A stretch of DNA of 64,000 nt. Origin: Calcarisporiella thermophila CBS 279.70. Lineage: Eukaryota; Calcarisporiellomycota. The notes under the pieces were generated by a model. The model worked only from the letters and a program-made list of their open reading frames with translations, searched no databases and was not told where the DNA came from. The stretch spans positions 183,051 through 247,050 of the forward strand of contig NW_027192192.1 of the NCBI RefSeq assembly GCF_041956535.1. Direction: 5' to 3'. Both the position numbers and the translations under genes were made by a program. This document shows, piece after piece, positions 34,530-45,053 of the stretch (position 1 is the first letter of the stretch; the number at the start of each line of letters is the position of its first letter).

Positions 34530-36410
34530 GGATATTTTTAGCTCATATAGAAAGAGGAACGGTAAAACTCAAACTAACCTTGGATATCAGAGTATAACAT
34601 GATGAATGAAATGAGGGGTGGAAGAGGGAGAGGGGTAAGGAAGAGTAGAAGTAGCGTCTACTGCTTCATTCCAGTACCAGTACCGCTCTGATGACTCCTT
34701 CTTTAACCGCGCCTCACTTGCACCACTTGCTTCAAAACTGTTCAGTTTGTCGCTTTCTTCGTTCTCTTATCTACTCGGCTCCTATATCCTCCTCAATATC
34801 CAGTGCACGATTGATGATGGTCTCGGATGAAGGTTGAATGTATTCAAAATGGAAGGCAATATGATCTCAATGCATTTTCCTTAGTGCAGAGTCGAAAGTA
34901 ATTTGGGCCACATGCATAGCTCTTCGTGGAGAATCAGAAAATTCACCTAGTGTTAGATAATGAGCTGTCAGCACTCGAGTATTCTGGGAGCCTGGGATGG
35001 TGTTGATATGCCTCTCCGCGCACTGCCATACTGGTGCGGGTTCGGGACATTCGAAAAACCAAAGAATATCAGGAAACCAGACTGACCACCACATGGAAGA
35101 GATGCAAGGATCAAGGATGAGCTCCTCTGCGAGCGAAAATTTCTATGCACTTCCCCAGTCCCAATGAAGAACTTAACAATTACGTCGATCAATGGCCGAG
35201 GCCTCTATGAATTCTTCTCTTGAGCATTTTCCGGCATTTCACTGAAAGCCGATTGGGTGGAGCGGTCAATATCTTCGTTTGTTCCTATTTTTTCCTGAGT
35301 TTGCTGATATTCTTTAGTTTTCTCTCCCCTCTTGGATTGGTTATTCTCATCTGAGGAGTAGTCTGTTTGGATAAGTTTCTGACGCCTGTGCTTGGCAGTT
35401 GTATAACTATCTTCGCTCTGGGGGTTGAGAGGGTGGCGGTTGCGCTTCACCGAGGTAAATTGGTTCCCGTGAGCACTTTTGGTTGTTTCCCTGATAGCAA
35501 GTTGAATGGAGCTGATAGTATCTTCGTCCGTTCGATTTACCTCCTGAGTTGTTGCTTGGAGCTAATGGATTGTTCCTGTATCAAGATTACTTCCTCTTTC
35601 CCTTTGTTGGCCGGTGGAGCGTCGGAGCTTGGATGAGGCTTGTTGACTTGGGTTCTTTGACGACGTTTCCGTCTCGCCAATTCTGGACATTCGAGTATCT
35701 TATGGCCCTGCTTTTTGCAATACTTACAGAAGAGTGGGGCGTTTCCCCAGGTCAAGATGACAGGCAACTCCGTCAATGTCTATCGCCCTCAGGAAGTTAT
35801 AGGTGATGCCTTGGCATTCACCTATGTTTAGTTTGGCGAATCCGGTCTTGGAGAAGAATCTCATGTACCCATTGTTGTGTATACAAAGTTAATCTCTTCA
35901 ACTGGCGCGAAGGATGAGAGAGTCTCTCTGACTAGTCTAGTCTGTTATTCTGTATTCTGCATAGGCAGGTCCTGCAGCTTGATTGAGGGTATGTTGTGGT
36001 GCTCTCGGCACAGCTTGATGATTGGATTTGCTTCTCATCAAAGGAGACGATGTCCTTGATGACGTTGATTATATCGCTGTCGCGTCGGAATGTTGCTTCT
36101 ATAGCTCCTAGTCACGGGTATGACTGAATTCCACAGATGCTTTCACAATATTGGGTGAGCAACTTCTCCTGGCAAGGTTTGAGGAAGAGATCTACATCCT
36201 TGAAGAGAAACTTCGCTGCATGCTCGAAGTTCTTATAAGAATCGATTTGGAAATGTTCATCTCCGAGATTGTTCCAACGCGTTTTCATTTGATTCCCACG
36301 ATGGTGGACGCCGCTTCGACATAAGACCGTGTGGGATGTCTTTCTGAGTTACTACGTGGAGGGATCCCCGTTCGAGTGGATAGTGTCGTCCATTTTTTAA
36401 CAGCCAGTCC
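34530..36410 (-). mobile_element. ORF1-only non-LTR retroelement, decayed copy A
   Basis: Minus-strand order, 5' to 3': an ORF1 N-terminal region at about 36050-36290 (readable as EHFQIDSYKNFEHAAKFLFK with later stops), a CCHC zinc knuckle at 35687..35728 (C-x2-C-x4-H-x4-C) preceded by LPVILTWGNAPLFCKYCKKQ, a Lys/Gln-rich C-terminal part down to 35205, further broken frames to about 34800, and a 3' untranslated segment at 34560-34735 similar to 38560-38712. Frameshifts and stops show it is dead. No endonuclease or reverse transcriptase is present between the zinc knuckle and the 3' end. Confidence 0.6.
35687..35728 (-). other. CCHC zinc knuckle of retroelement ORF1
   Basis: Fourteen codons reading CKYCKKQGHKILEC, the equivalent knuckle of copy A. 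Confidence 0.85.
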
Positions 36411-36419
36411 CAAGTTTTT

Positions 36420-36500
36420 TTTACTTTTTTTTTCTTTTTTTTTTGATCAATCAATGGAAACTTTTTATTTAATTTTCATATATTACATGAAGTTAATGTC
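36420..36500 (-). mobile_element. Poly(A) end of another non-LTR copy
   Basis: Plus-strand T-runs up to 36444 followed by GATCAATCAATGGAAAC. On the minus strand this is the family 3' end with its poly(A) tail. It abuts the 5' part of copy A. Confidence 0.55.
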
Positions 36501-36704
36501 AATAGACTTAACATAACGAGATATATGTCCTTGATCGATATGCGTGTATCGTAGTTGTCGTGAATAGTATGTACGCGAAACCGATGTAATCTTTGTACTT
36601 ATCGTAGGAGGGATCCTTTCAATAATGGGGACTCTATTTCTGATCAAGTGGACAGCAGTCACAAACTGAGAGTAAGGGCTCCATGTTTTTTTACTATAGA
36701 TGTG

Positions 36705-38165
36705 TTTTTTTTTTCACAAAGGACCTTTATTGAAAAGTATCCTGTACAGTTAAAACGGTAGGGTAACTTCTACGTCAAAATCACCTGAGTACTACCCCCA
36801 GCCTACCTTGAAGTGGTTTACAAGTGAGAAGAAAGTAGATAGAATGTTAGAATTGGTTGATTTGAATGGTTGAGTATGTAAGATAGTGATAGTGAAATGT
36901 ATATAGATAATATTTCTTTACTCTCGCATATCGTTTGATAAGCAAAAGGCAAAGGTGTTGAAAGAGAGTAACATTTACTGTCGCTGTAATATATATCTAA
37001 GCTCATGTTCCTTTGGGACTACTGGCAGCTTTTGCCTTAGTCTTAGGGGGGCACTTGGTCATTGATGGGCTTTTTGGCTTAGAGATAGTTTTCCGTGTTG
37101 GATGATCGATGCGCGTGGGCGATTTGGTAGGACTGAAGTCGAACTTCATGTTCTTCTGGGAAGCTAGGAATTCTTGCGGGTTCACCGTCTTGATTTCGGG
37201 GCTTCTCTTGGCTGGCACAGTGGATAGTTCAAGTCCGGATATTTCGCTAAACATTTGGATCCAAGAGGTTTGGTATTCGGTGCCTTTGGGGTACTGGGTA
37301 TCTTACTGGTATCCTCTTGTTTCTTCTGTGATTTCTTCGTCTCATTATCTGTATTCATTCTATCTGGCGTGGTTTCCCGAGTGGGCGGGGGGAAGTGTTT
37401 GCACGGGCTTATATTCTTGATGCTGTCTGTTCTTCTTTGGGCATTCTACTCGTATGTGACCAGGAGTCTTACAGTAGTTACACACTGGTGTAGATCCTCT
37501 CCAAGTAAGGATTATCTTGTCCTCATCGATGGATAGCTGGCGAGGTAGAAGGTTTTCTAAAGGTTCCGTGGTCTCAGGGTTCGGCTCAAGTATGGCGTAG
37601 CAGTGGTCTTGTAGCCACCCCGGGTTCCCATAGTATTGGAAGTCAATCTGGATGACTCAGGCATACTTGGACAAGGCTGCTTCCAATTTTTCTCTGAGGG
37701 ATTCCTCTTCCTGTCCTGGGAGGTCGTTAATTCTAACGTTTAACACTCTCTGGGACGTGGAGAGAGTCTTGTAACACGGGACTTTCGATCGTTCGCGTAA
37801 AAACCATTTCTGATTACCTCGTAAATGTTCACCTCATTTTGGAATGCAAGGATGATGGTCTTGGAATGTCCAAGGATCTTGATGGCTGCCACTTGTTTCT
37901 GGTACTTCTCATATAGTAGCTTCACTGCTTCTTGGGATGAGAACGCAAAACGCGAAAACTTGTATGTAACCGAGTTTTTGAAAGATGAGCTAGGCGAGCT
38001 TCTGTTGACACTCTCCAGAGTCGGTTCCTCGCCTGGGTCTTTGGTTTTCCGGGTGCATGCTACGCGTAAAACATCCGCGTAGGATGGATGGTTATCAGGG
38101 GGGATACTAGTCATTTTTCTATTGATGTGACTACCAGTGTGACTGCTATTATATAGCTGGTACAA
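36705..38165 (-). mobile_element. ORF1-only non-LTR retroelement, copy C (about 1.5 kb)
   Basis: Minus-strand element with an ORF1 start near 38115 (MTSIPPDNHPSYADVLRVAC), an RRM-like middle (AVKLLYEKYQKQVAAIKILG, LAFQNEVNIYEV), then a CCHC knuckle at 37441..37482 (C-N-Y-C-x4-H-x4-C) preceded by IILTWRGSTPVC, a Lys/Pro/Thr-rich tail ending at 37003, a roughly 290-base 3' untranslated region, AATAAA (36726..36731 on the minus strand) and poly(A) at 36705..36714. The frame is broken at least near 37740 and 37260. Compare IILTWRGSTP here with VILTWGNAPL in copy A. There is no ORF2. Confidence 0.65.
37441..37482 (-). other. CCHC zinc knuckle of retroelement ORF1
   Basis: Fourteen codons reading CNYCKTPGHIRVEC, an exact C-x2-C-x4-H-x4-C knuckle. 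It is the diagnostic nucleic-acid-binding motif of copy C. Confidence 0.85.
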
Positions 38166-38380
38166 AAATTTTCTAGTTACATTTTGTCATAAACTAGAGC
38201 GATATAACTAGGGGATACTCGGGGAACATAGGTAAAACTATAGGTTTATTCAAGAACAAGGTGTGTATGTTGGAAGTTCTCATTAGAGTGTTCCTTTTAT
38301 ACTATAAGATATAATAAATATATAACCTGTTAACTAATAAAGCTAATGAATACTGGTTTATAACTAGTTCCTAATTAATG

Positions 38381-38712
38381 TTTTTTTTTGATCAATGCCG
38401 AGTCTTTATTGTATAGGAAGACTCTAAAATACAATTGTTACATTATTATAAGCAATAAAGTGAAAGGGAAGCCAAAGTTAAAGCTTTGTGTGATATCGTA
38501 GATCGAAATGATATGTTGGTCATATCGACTTTCAGCTCAAATAGGTAAGGGAGTGGTGAAACTCAACTAACTGTGGATATCAAAGGATAACATGAGAGGT
38601 GGTGTGGGGAGTAAACAAATGGAAACAGAGGATAGGAAGGGGATAAGGTAGGGATTACTGCGTTATCCCAGTATCAGTGCCGCTCCGATCGCTCCTTCTC
38701 TAACCGCACCCA
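38381..38712 (-). mobile_element. 3'-terminal fragment of non-LTR retroelement
   Basis: Plus-strand T-run 38381..38389, then GATCAATGCCGAG and TTTATT (38405..38410), followed by a segment (about 38560-38712) that resembles 34560-34735. On the minus strand it is a 5'-truncated copy with AATAAA and poly(A). It ends about 80 bases upstream of the tRNA-Leu gene. Confidence 0.6.
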
Positions 38713-38790
38713 TAGTTTCTAATTAATGTCGGAGCTTGAATATCGTTGGGATAGCTTGATATGTGACTCAAGTTATGACAATTTCGAGAA

Positions 38791-38873
38791 GGTGATATGG
38801 TCGAGCGGTCTAAGACGTTAGACTCAAGTTCTAATCTGCGTAAGCAGGCGTGGGTTCGAATCCCACTGTCACC
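38791..38873 (+). tRNA. tRNA-Leu (anticodon CAA), no intron
   Basis: Complete class II tRNA cloverleaf. Acceptor GGTGATA pairs with TGTCACC, with one G-T pair. The A box GGTCGAGCGGTCT, anticodon arm TTAGA/CTCAAGT/TCTAA (anticodon CAA), a long variable arm CTGCGTAAGCAG and the B box GGTTCGAATCCC are all present; discriminator A at 38874. A T-rich tract (TTTCTTTTTT, from about 38876) follows as RNA polymerase III terminator. Confidence 0.96.
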
Positions 38874-38936
38874 AATTTCTTTTTTCATAATTTATTCAAT
38901 GTAAATATCTCTTTTTGTCTCTTTACCTCTGACTCG

Positions 38937-40017
38937 ATGCCATTTCAATACTTTCGATTCATCCGACCTCCACCACGTCAGATTGCTCCTAATCAACGCT
39001 TTAAACTCATTTATTCTCTCACTAATGATTTAGGCGATGAATCCTACTCTCCTCCCTTTGATCCGCGTTTCTCTCTTATTGACAGTTGCACCCATGCCGA
39101 AATCGAAGGAGCGTGCAGGCTTGTGAAGAAGCTAGAGAAGGGAACCCCCGGAGAAAATATTGTGGAGGTTGCGATCTCAAACACATTAAGCATCGGAATT
39201 AGAGTGAAGATCAGAATAGACATCGGGAAAGAGATATCTGGAGGCCTAAGCCAGTTCGTTGGAAGTCAGAACGGCCAGGTGGTGGTGATTCCCGTTCTAA
39301 GTGCCGATATTTCCGTTGTAAGGGCGAATGCTCCAGTATCAAACACGTTGGTGTTGCAAGCAGAGCGACATTTTTATTTGCCTGACAACCGATGTGCTAT
39401 TGTGAGTGAGGAAACTGGACACAGCATTGCACGGCGCATATGGTGATTACTGTATCTAACTATCATTTTCACCCTAATTTCCTAATCTTTGGCCTCTCAG
39501 GGACTGTGGCGTCATGCTGGCCTGGATCTTCACGGATAAGACCTTTGTAAAACAACTGGGTGTGGACGCGTCCACACGCTTTCTTGAACTAGGGGCTGGC
39601 TGCGGTCCTGTGTCAATTGTGGCCGCTTCCATTCTTTCCGCCCATTTTACGCTGACGGACGTCGAGGAAGCAATTCCGCTTCTTCATCAAAACTGTACAC
39701 AGAACTCCCTCAAAGCGGACGTGGTGGAGCTTGACTGGGGTCAATTAAACGATGAAGTCGTAGGGAGAGTAGGGGGAGTGGATGTGATCTTGCTTGCCGA
39801 CGTGCTCTATAATGAGTCTAGCCATGGCATCCTCCTCGATACCCTGTGTTGGTTTAGCCGCCACATCAACCCCCGCATCAAAATAGTTCTGGCCTATAAA
39901 TTTCGACATGAGTCCGAGTTGAATTTTTTCGATATGCTAAAGCCGCATTTTTCGCGCAAGAAACTGCGCCAGGAGATGGACATCTGCGTATACCTGTTAG
40001 AGCCCATTCCTATCTAA
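38937..40017 (+). CDS. Family-16 (METTL21/EFM-like) protein methyltransferase
   Basis: SAM-dependent methyltransferase, probably acting on lysines of a cytosolic protein. Exons 38937..39442 and 39501..40017 give 340 residues. The first 165 residues include a variable domain rich in beta strands. The join at residue 169 creates RRIWDCGVMLAWIF, the usual lead-in (W-x-x-G-x-x-L-A) to the Rossmann fold. Motif I is FLELGAGCGPVSIVAA, followed by the acidic ribose-binding TDVEEAIPLL, the post-I VVELDWGQ and motif IV VDVILLADVLYN, with CVYLLEPIP at the end. The LADVLYN signature is typical of METTL21 and yeast Efm/Rrg1 enzymes. The substrate cannot be assigned. Its start lies just after the tRNA terminator and it converges with the HAUS8-like gene 104 bases away. 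Confidence 0.88.
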
Positions 40018-40120
40018 GGGCGTATTTGAGTCGGGTGAGAACTGGATTGAGGGATGTGTTTATTCTGTATGTAGGGTCACTAACTAGAAATAAATTATCA
40101 TGCACATGGATAAACAAAGT

Positions 40121-41877
40121 TCATTTTTCAATCGCAAGCATGCGTCTAAACTGGATATTCTGAGCGCTTGTGCTTTGTTCCCAGGCTTCCATACGAGCAA
40201 GTTCCACCAGCAGCTTTTCGCATTCTCGTAGTTCGCGAGTCTCTTCCTGGATGGTGCGATATGTATTCTTAAGTGCCTTGGCGAAATCCTGGATCTGATA
40301 AGAAGAAACGTGAATATTCTGAATAGAGCAAAATAGAGTAGGTATTCAGCGACAAACCAGCTCAGTTCCGGCTCCTCCTTCAAGGAGATTGCTCTCTAAT
40401 AATTGCGCCAACTGGTCGAGCTGTTCTTGCAATGCATCTATTTTAGTTCAAATTAAAAATGGGTGTTAATGAACGCTACGCAGAGCGCTTCTTCACATTG
40501 AATAGAAAACGTTACCAAGGTTTTGGATGCTGATTTGGGAAATGGGCATGACTGAGGTTGTTCGTGCGAGCGCCTCCGCATATGCAACATACTTTTCAGT
40601 AAATGTATTGAGCTCGTCAAGAATCGCGTCTAAATTCTCTTGCTATCTCATCATAGCCATTAACCACCGAGAGCTCACAAACTTTCTAAGTGGAACTAAC
40701 CTGAATACGGAGAATATGGTCTACTGCATAAATCTCTTTTTCTAGCTTTAGTTTCCGCTCCTCACGCATGATCTCTTCATTCATGTCGCGCACCATCTTC
40801 CATACTGCTAGCAACTGCTCCTACAAGCAAATCAATTCATTTTAATAATTTTTCAGTAAAACCTGGTGAAATAAAAATTCTTCCTACCTCTGCTTGGATT
40901 TTCTGTTGTTCAAACGACCATGCACTCCGTGCGTTGAGGAAACACCATTGTGTCAGACGCGTCTGTAAATGAGAAATCTCCTCTTCGTTATTTAGTGAAT
41001 CTTTTGCTGGCTGCGAAGTTTTTAGCTGAGGGATACGAAGGGGTGGTTTGCCTCGAAGTTGGGCAGTCGGCGAAGTTTTAGACGAAATAGACAAACGGGA
41101 AGTGGGAGCATCTGAAGCAGAATCAGGTGGCATGCAAGAATTGGTATCCGTATTAGGGGGTTGAGTCGAAGTTTTATGCATCTGTCTATCTGCCTCCATT
41201 GTAGAGGTTTCTTTTGGCTTAGCAGGAATGTTTTTAACAGCGTGAATCTGTCTACCCTCAGACTTTTCAGGTAGTGTAGATGGTTTGGCAAACGTAGAGC
41301 TGCTTGTCGTTGATACCTGTTTTCTAGAATCCCTATTACTGACTCGTTGACCTATTCTCTCTTTTACTAAGTTATTTGTGGCAGTATGGGTTTGAGTAGC
41401 AGATGCAGCCGAAGATTTAACTTGGGGGGGTATTGTCCTCGTTGTGGAAGAAGTTGTCGATTGCATATAGCGAGAGGCAATCACACGTCCAGTCACTACG
41501 CAAATATTTGAATTCAAATATTGCCTCAAAAAACAATGCGATGTTCATACAGACCTTTCTTCGGCTTTGAATCGGCTCCCTCTTTCTCCTTTTCTATCGC
41601 GCCCACCCTCTGTCGAACACTCTCCACTTTAGTTACATTCTGAGCTCTTGATTCGCTAATCAATTTTGTCTTATCCTGCGCGATTGTTGACGCCGGCCTG
41701 CGTCCTGTCACGTTTGCAGAGAGGGTAGTAGATCTATATTCAAGAAGTTAGACGCGTTTGAGCGAAAATCAGTATACGATGTCTTAAGGCTGACTTAGTA
41801 TTAGTGCTTATAGGACGTGGTTTGAGATTTGTTTTCACGGCTCCGCCAGAAGATCTTGATGTTGCTTTTTGTTCCAT
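40121..41877 (-). CDS. HAUS8/AUG8-like augmin subunit (QWRF-motif protein)
   Basis: Exons 41795..41877, 41555..41733, 40888..41495, 40701..40820, 40516..40642, 40358..40437, 40121..40294 give 456 residues. The first 260 residues are disordered, Ser/Thr/Lys/Pro-rich and basic, as in microtubule-binding tails. Next comes LTQWCFLNARSAWSFEQQKI, closely matching the QWRF-x-NAR motif of plant AUG8/QWRF proteins and the equivalent stretch in HAUS8, then an extended helical coiled coil (VWKMVRDMNEEIMREERKL, LDAILDELNTFTEKYVAYAE, MPISQISIQNLDALQEQ). The augmin complex recruits gamma-tubulin to the sides of spindle microtubules. Identification rests on the motif plus overall architecture; other subunits are not in the window. 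Confidence 0.7.
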
Positions 41878-42013
41878 TTTGATATTGAATGAATTTATAG
41901 TTTCAAGAAATAGAAGAAAAAAATTGAAAAAAAAAAAATGTAACGCGTCAAATTTGGAAAATAAATAATTAGATGGAAATAACGAAGAAAGTTCTAATTC
42001 TTGCTCTATTCTA

Positions 42014-43275
42014 CTATAGCTGCTCTTTGGCAAAGGCCTCGGCAACTATCAAGGGGAATACTACTGTCGCATCCGCATACACCTTCACGCTCTCAGCACC
42101 TGATCTGATCTTCCCCCAACTCACTGCTTCGTCTGGGCGTGCTCCGCTGTCACTGCCATCAAATTCTTGCGCAGTGTTCACGTACACCGCAAAATCGGCC
42201 CCATTTCTCATGAGGTTTGCATTGCAAATGTGATGCTTTACCACCCCTCCCCCCAGAATGATCATCCCAGTTTTGCGGGCGCGAACTGCGAGGGTGTTAA
42301 TGGCTCGAATATCGGACGCAATATCGACTATCAGCCCAGGGTTCTTATATGAATGGAAGTAGATCATATCTCCGAGCGAACCATCTGTCAAAGCGGGGCA
42401 GAACACGGGAATATCGTTCTAGCATGATCGAGAGCACATCATGAGCATAAGCTTATAGGCAACTGAATATAGATCATTGAATCCAACAATTTACCTTGTA
42501 TGCCCAGTAGTAGATAGAATCAGGATGGTTAATCTCTTTCCCTAATCGTGCAATGATTTTCGAAGGGCTCCATATAGTCCCTTCCTTCTTTTGCTCCTCC
42601 AGCATTTGATCCAGGAGGGGCACCACCCAATCTTCAAACTTGCAATAGTTGTCGTTCGGAACCAATAAATTCCCAATTCGATTCAACCCGCGCCGGCGGA
42701 GGTCTGCACCGTCAAGGTGGAATGACCCGAGGAAGGTTGGACCAAGACACTTGATGAAATCTTCCTCTATCCCACCCGCTGTAGTAACGAGACAATCAAC
42801 CATACGATGCTGAACAAGATATTTTATAATTTCACGCAAGCCTGAGGAGACAAGATTAGAGGTATAACCAAGGAAGATGCGACAGCGAGTCTCAGAACGA
42901 ACTTTGGGATCAAGGTACTCCTCATTTTCATCAGGAAGAATTGGTTCGTCTGATAGTCTCCATTTACGCTTTATATTACCATGGAGATTAGCTGAGCTGG
43001 ATTCACAAAAGAACGATTCTGTTCAATATCATTACCATTTGCTTGATAATATCGATCGCTTTCCCTAAACTGCTCGCTTGAAATCCGATTCGCTCATATG
43101 ACCGTAGTAATTCCGAAAACGATAATGGGTGGTTGAAGTCAGGTCCAGAAATTGGCACTGCATCATCGGGCATCGGTTCAGATTGCACAAGCACTGCCTG
43201 TGCAGCGAGAGTAGGAGGTTCTTCTTTAGTAGTTGAGACTGCTCCGTTGACTGTTGTTGATGTTGGCTGTGTCAT
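42014..43275 (-). CDS. DYS1: Deoxyhypusine synthase
   Basis: NAD-dependent enzyme that transfers the aminobutyl group of spermidine to a lysine of eIF5A, the first step of hypusine formation in the cytosol. Exons 43036..43275, 42495..42968, 42014..42418 give 372 residues. The first intron ends at an AAG acceptor, giving [11 protein letters not shown] at the junction. Signatures include [40 protein letters not shown] (NAD-binding), [53 protein letters not shown] (active-site lysine region), and [18 protein letters not shown]-type end. Full length and intact. Its start codon is only 90 bases from the divergent gene at 43366. Confidence 0.95.
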
Positions 43276-43365
43276 TGGTATGGTGGAGAGAATAATTTAG
43301 GAAAGAACTATTTACACCAAATGAATTAACAGTCCCAATTAATTTTTCGGCGTAGTCACGCCCTA
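43276..43365. promoter_or_regulatory. Compact bidirectional promoter
   Basis: Ninety bases separate the start codons of deoxyhypusine synthase (minus) and the gene at 43366 (plus). Both transcripts must be driven from this interval or from sequence inside the opposite gene. Confidence 0.55.
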
Positions 43366-44861
43366 ATGTTATTTCTACATACACGTACTCCTATGTCTCC
43401 AACAGAATATGGTCTTCTCCCACTAGATCTCTTGCTTCTTGTCACTGATCTTATATGTGAAGCTAGTACTAATAGCCCCTCCATCCACTGGGATGAGAGT
43501 ACTTTTTCTCGTATTTTCACACGCTTTCAAAAAGTGGAAAGCGAAGCTCAGTCCTTATCTTTAGAGGAGTTAGATAAACGATGGGAGGCATATAAAGTGG
43601 AGTGTGTGCGCACTAACCGTCGAGTGATGACCAAGGAAGAAATATTGAATGCATCGCAGGCATTGTTTAGAGTATTGATTTCAAATCCACATTTATCGCA
43701 AGAAAAATGGTTTTATGTTTTGAGGACATACCGCAAGCATTATCCTTCGAAAAGGATCTACCAAGAGCGGATAGCGGAGGTTGGAAGCGTTTTTCTTGTA
43801 TTCCAACATATCATAGCGAGAATTAGCGGCTTTAACGTTATTTTAATAGGACTTTCAGGAACTCTCTCAGACGTTTGCCATCGGTGATGTTATGTCGGGG
43901 ATTCAGTCATTTTTATTGAATCAGACTACAACGACAATCGCTGAGCACGGCGAAACAGAGCCCTTACTAGGTAGATATAATGCACCTTACCTTTCACAAG
44001 TGGTTTATTCATTTTTTTTTTCAATAGCTTGCTCCTACAGGCTTTCGCCGTTGACAATCACTCGCAGAGCTGCGGCTAGAACATTATTGGAGCACTTTAG
44101 GCTAGAAGAAAATAGCATAGCTATATCCAGATCTTTGAAAGAATTTGCCACCCGCGTTCCTGATGGAATAGTACCTTTTGTATTGTTTCTGTTCAAACAT
44201 CTCTATTACTACTGACTTCGGGGCTTTCCATTTTTGATAGGATATAATCGCACACGCGCTTTTGCTCACTAGCGAGTATTCTAGAGATGACACTTTAAAA
44301 AATCACTTAACGTCTTGGATATTTTCTGTGGCCAGAGATAAAAGCTCAGCCCAAGTGTCCTCTCTAAGCGAACACTTTTGGGGCATGCACCCTTGGCTTC
44401 TTGCCCGCCTTACTTATTTTCTTCCCCCAGAGTTCTCGTCTCTGTATATATCGGTTCTTACTAGTGATCTGTTGGCTACACATCGTGCTATAACAAGTGC
44501 TACGATCGCCGATGCCGCGGCATATTTGTATCACGACAGATTAATACAATTAGGGGCGCCATTAAAGAAACAATTGCCAAAAACTTCGATTGAGAAATTT
44601 GAGGGCGAGATCGAGCGGTGGGTGACCCTATTTCTCTGTGGTGAATCTTGTGCAAGCAGACAGGCAGTTGAGAGGATAATGCAGGAATGGAAGTACACCC
44701 ACAAGCCTTTGATGGAAAATATCCTTGCTGATAAGCGTCTACCAGACGAGGTGCGTGTAAGGTATAGGAGGGTGTGCACAGGGTTTGAAAAAAGAATTGG
44801 GGCTGTGGCATCGGCAACGGAAATTGAAATGGAAGATAAAGCTTTTGTAAATAACAGTTAG
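43366..44861 (+). CDS. Divergent helical protein, possibly FANCF-like
   Basis: Exons 43366..43779, 43871..43970, 44028..44170, 44241..44861 give 425 residues in phase (donors GTTGGA, GTAGAT, GTACCT). All-helical, soluble, no known catalytic motif. N-terminal part: LLLVTDLICEASTNSP, then a helical pair with WDESTFSRIFTRFQKVESEA and LDKRWEAY. C-terminal part: LARLTYFLPPEFSSLYISVL and TSDLLATH, then a long region of helices. The spacing of these blocks recalls human FANCF (N-ter W-x-(S/P)-x-T-(V/F)-x-R, C-ter P-x-L-S-x-V-Y-L-x-L-L-T), a Fanconi core complex adaptor, but this is a weak by-eye resemblance. The first donor, GTTGGA, is unusual, so the end of exon 1 is less sure. Confidence 0.65.
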
Positions 44862-45053
44862 AGAATGCATTCTATAGCCTTATTTACTTTACAATGGGGG
44901 TTAAAATATATATGGTGTAATATGCCAATTATCATTATAAAAGAGTAAAGCGCATAGGAGTTCAGTTGAGGATTAGATAATAAAAGATAGGCACTCTTTA
45001 ATATACCGTGTTTCCCTCTGCTTTTCAGTATCCAGATGCCTTGCTAATAGATA

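Noticed and set aside
35367-35806. Plus-strand open frames across the retroelement
   Set aside because: They are antisense to the CCHC ORF1; the similarity between them and 31.1 kb is explained by retroelement homology.
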